Shown here piece by piece: positions 62,001-64,000 of a DNA stretch of 64,000 bases. The stretch covers positions 5,791,367-5,855,366 of the forward strand of contig CM042163.1 in NCBI GenBank assembly GCA_023376005.1. The letters run 5' to 3'. A program made the translations under genes and the position numbers. Position 1 is the stretch's first letter. Each line of letters begins with the position of its first letter. The notes under the pieces are model-generated. The model saw only the letters and a list, made by a program, of their open reading frames with translations, did not search any database and had not been told where the DNA came from. This DNA is from Doryteuthis pealeii (taxonomy: Eukaryota; Mollusca; Cephalopoda; Myopsida; Loliginidae).

Positions 62001-63700
62001 ACTTGGAGCTGTCATATCTGCTACTACTATGCTCTATAGAGAATGTTTTCACGTAACATCATAGTTCCTTAGATCTTTATCCAGTCCCGTTTACAGAAAA
62101 CATTACACGTTCATAGAATGTTAATATCACTTAATTGATGACTTCTTTATGGCTATTCATCTCTCCAGCCTCTTATGTCCACTTCATTCTTTTTCATTAT
62201 TACTCCTCGTGTTACCGGATGAGCTAAGAAGATTTTTACAAATCTACTCTAGAGGTCGAGTGGCAAAATATAGAGACTGTCAAGTGACAAAATATGAAAA
62301 CATTTTCAAGAGAAGCAACTTAACGAATTCAACAGAGAAACAGTTGATTGCAACACAAGAAAAGTATAAAGAGAGTCTATATAGGATATAGGAAGTTGTA
62401 GAATATGAAAGTGAAAGTAAATATCAATAAACACAAGACTTGAGACTTATATTAATTGACACCCAGTTTCACTTTCACTTTCAAGAAGATTACAAAATCA
62501 GTTATAGCAGATCATATAATTAGAGGAAAATGAGTTTACCTCTTCCTTCAGAACGAAAGATTTATTGACATACAATCCCGTAGGAAAATGCAAAAGAGAT
62601 ATCACATATGCTATCATAGAAAAATTCTGTTATTTACAGAGATTACAAAAATAAAGAGGGTTAACTTATTTAGAAAAAGAGGGAAATCTTGCAGCTATCC
62701 AATCTTAGAATTTATTTTCTTCCCTTTTTAAGTTATGAGTAAGTTCTCTAACTGAATAGCCCCCAGGATTTTTTTTGTTTTTTGTTTTGTTTTTGGTTAA
62801 ATTGCATATACAATTATTTTAAGTGATTTTTTGTAAAAACACTTTAAAAAGAAATAAGTCATACACATTGTTACTAAACAATGAATAACAATGTTATTTA
62901 TTGTTACTAAAATATTGATTTTTTGTAATTCATGACAGTAGAATACATTTTTTTTATTTACATATAGAATACATTTTTGTAATTCATGATTTAATATTCA
63001 GTGTTACTAAACAATGAATAACAATGTTATTTATTGTAAGGAAGGAATGAAAACTTCAATAAAAAGAGTTTCATTTTGGGAGGTTCTTTTTTCTTGTTGG
63101 AGATAAATTTTATTTTTCTCTTATTTATTAGAAGAGTGGAATAACATTTTCTAAATTACAAGCCTGAATAATTTCTAATATAAAGATATGTAAAAATGTT
63201 TTTTTCATACTTTTCCTTGAAACTGGTATGTGTGTGTATGTGTGAAATATTAGTTAAACTATTTTACTTGTTTAGAAGATCATCTATAAAAGAACATTAA
63301 GTAGTAAAGTCTGGCTGTAACTGACTAAACAACCAACAAAGAAGAAGTTGTTTAAATAGTTTAGAAGAATTCAAAATCGGCTCCTGGGGATTTTCTTTTT
63401 CTTGTAGAATAAACAATTGTAATTGGGTGGGAAAATCTCCCTTTGTTTTGTTAATTTGTTTTTTGTTGGTTGAAAAATTCGTTCACCAGTGAAGAGATTG
63501 TGAAATATAACAATGTGTGTGTGTAGATGTAGGGGGGGCGGTAACTGTACGTCAAATTAAATTTTAATTGAAGTTAAGAAATAATCCTCGTTGTCATCCT
63601 TGGTTTTGTTTTTAAAGAATGCTTTTAGATGGTGGGGTGAATACTTTCAGTTTCTTTTGTGAGAATTTTAAGTAAAAGAAAAGTATGTTGGGTCAGTAAA
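62001..63700. other. AT-rich sequence without a recognised gene
   Basis: A duplicated stretch (TTACTAAACAATGAATAACA, ATGTTATTTATTG at 62873-62905 and 63003-63037) and some T runs are present. The frame at 62149-62391 starts with a hydrophobic stretch, but I find no support for it as a gene. Confidence 0.55.
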
Positions 63701-63884
63701 ATGGTAATTCCTGTGAAGGAGAAGCTTTCTGTGATTGGATATACCAACCACGTGATGAGCCCAGAAGTTTTGGCGCAAAATACCAAAAATCCACACAGGA
63801 GACCCCGGACCAGATCCAATGAGACAGTGACTTTAAATCTTCTCCAAGAAATCACCCTAACATACTGGATATCTTCTCCAGTCG
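63701..63884 (+). CDS. Possible first coding exon, unrecognised
   Basis: ATG at 63701 opens MVIPVKEKLSVIGYTNHVMS and continues 61 codons to ISSPVG, followed directly by a strong donor CAGTCG|GTAAGT at 63885. The sequence is less AT-rich than its surroundings. I recognise no family, and the next exon would lie beyond the window. Confidence 0.3.
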
Positions 63885-64000
63885 GTAAGTTCCTTAAATT
63901 CAACTTTATACACTTGAGAACGGAGGGTTGACGTTGTCCATGTCGAGCGGCATGAGATGGTTAAGTTCGATACGAGCAGTGAGCCCCATTAACGTGTTAC

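Noticed and set aside
62149..62391. Small secreted protein
   Set aside because: A hydrophobic start followed by a polar part looks tempting, but there is no supporting context, and such frames arise often in T-rich DNA.

Overview
The window is animal nuclear DNA. It is very AT-rich and full of microsatellites, homopolymer runs, SINEs, LINE fragments and small DNA transposons. Spliced exons with GT-AG borders, standard-code reading frames and TTAGGG-type repeats all fit a metazoan. The mix of tRNA-headed SINEs, a 5S-rRNA-headed SINE and R4/Dong-like and EN-type LINEs suggests an invertebrate, perhaps a mollusc or another lophotrochozoan. That last step is a guess.

One real protein-coding gene spans more than half of the window on the minus strand (37763 down to 1837). 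It is an eight-exon homologue of CSTPP1 (human C11orf49), the centriolar-satellite regulator of the tubulin polyglutamylase complex. Its small exons (47-195 nt) are separated by introns of 0.56 to 18.7 kb. Splice sites and phases agree at every junction except two notable spots. The 3' end of exon 5 with its donor site is tandemly triplicated, and only the middle donor keeps the frame. Exon 6 carries an apparent one-base frameshift.

Layout by region. 1-1836: 3' flank of the gene. 1837-37763: CSTPP1. Its introns hold a LINE endonuclease remnant split by a DNA element with a 9-bp target duplication (3600-5545), a mariner remnant, SINEs of several families, a 5S-derived SINE, a 135-bp-arm palindrome (10461-10732), a SAM/zinc-finger gag-like retroelement (29440-30615), two nested LINEs (30960-32440) and an R4/Dong-like LINE lying between TAA repeats (34074-35311). 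37764-58675: intergenic, with hAT-like and other inverted-repeat elements, telomere-repeat-bearing foldback elements, more SINEs and local duplications. 58676-60750: a minisatellite of about 23 copies of an 89-bp unit. 61679-62000: a processed pseudogene of ribosomal protein L35. 63701-63884: a possible first coding exon of an unrecognised gene.

I did not find a clearly new molecular system. The most unusual signals are the triplicated out-of-phase splice donors, the set of foldback elements that share a telomere-like core but have different arms, and the shared 3' tail between the 5S-derived SINE and a 598-bp retroposon family.
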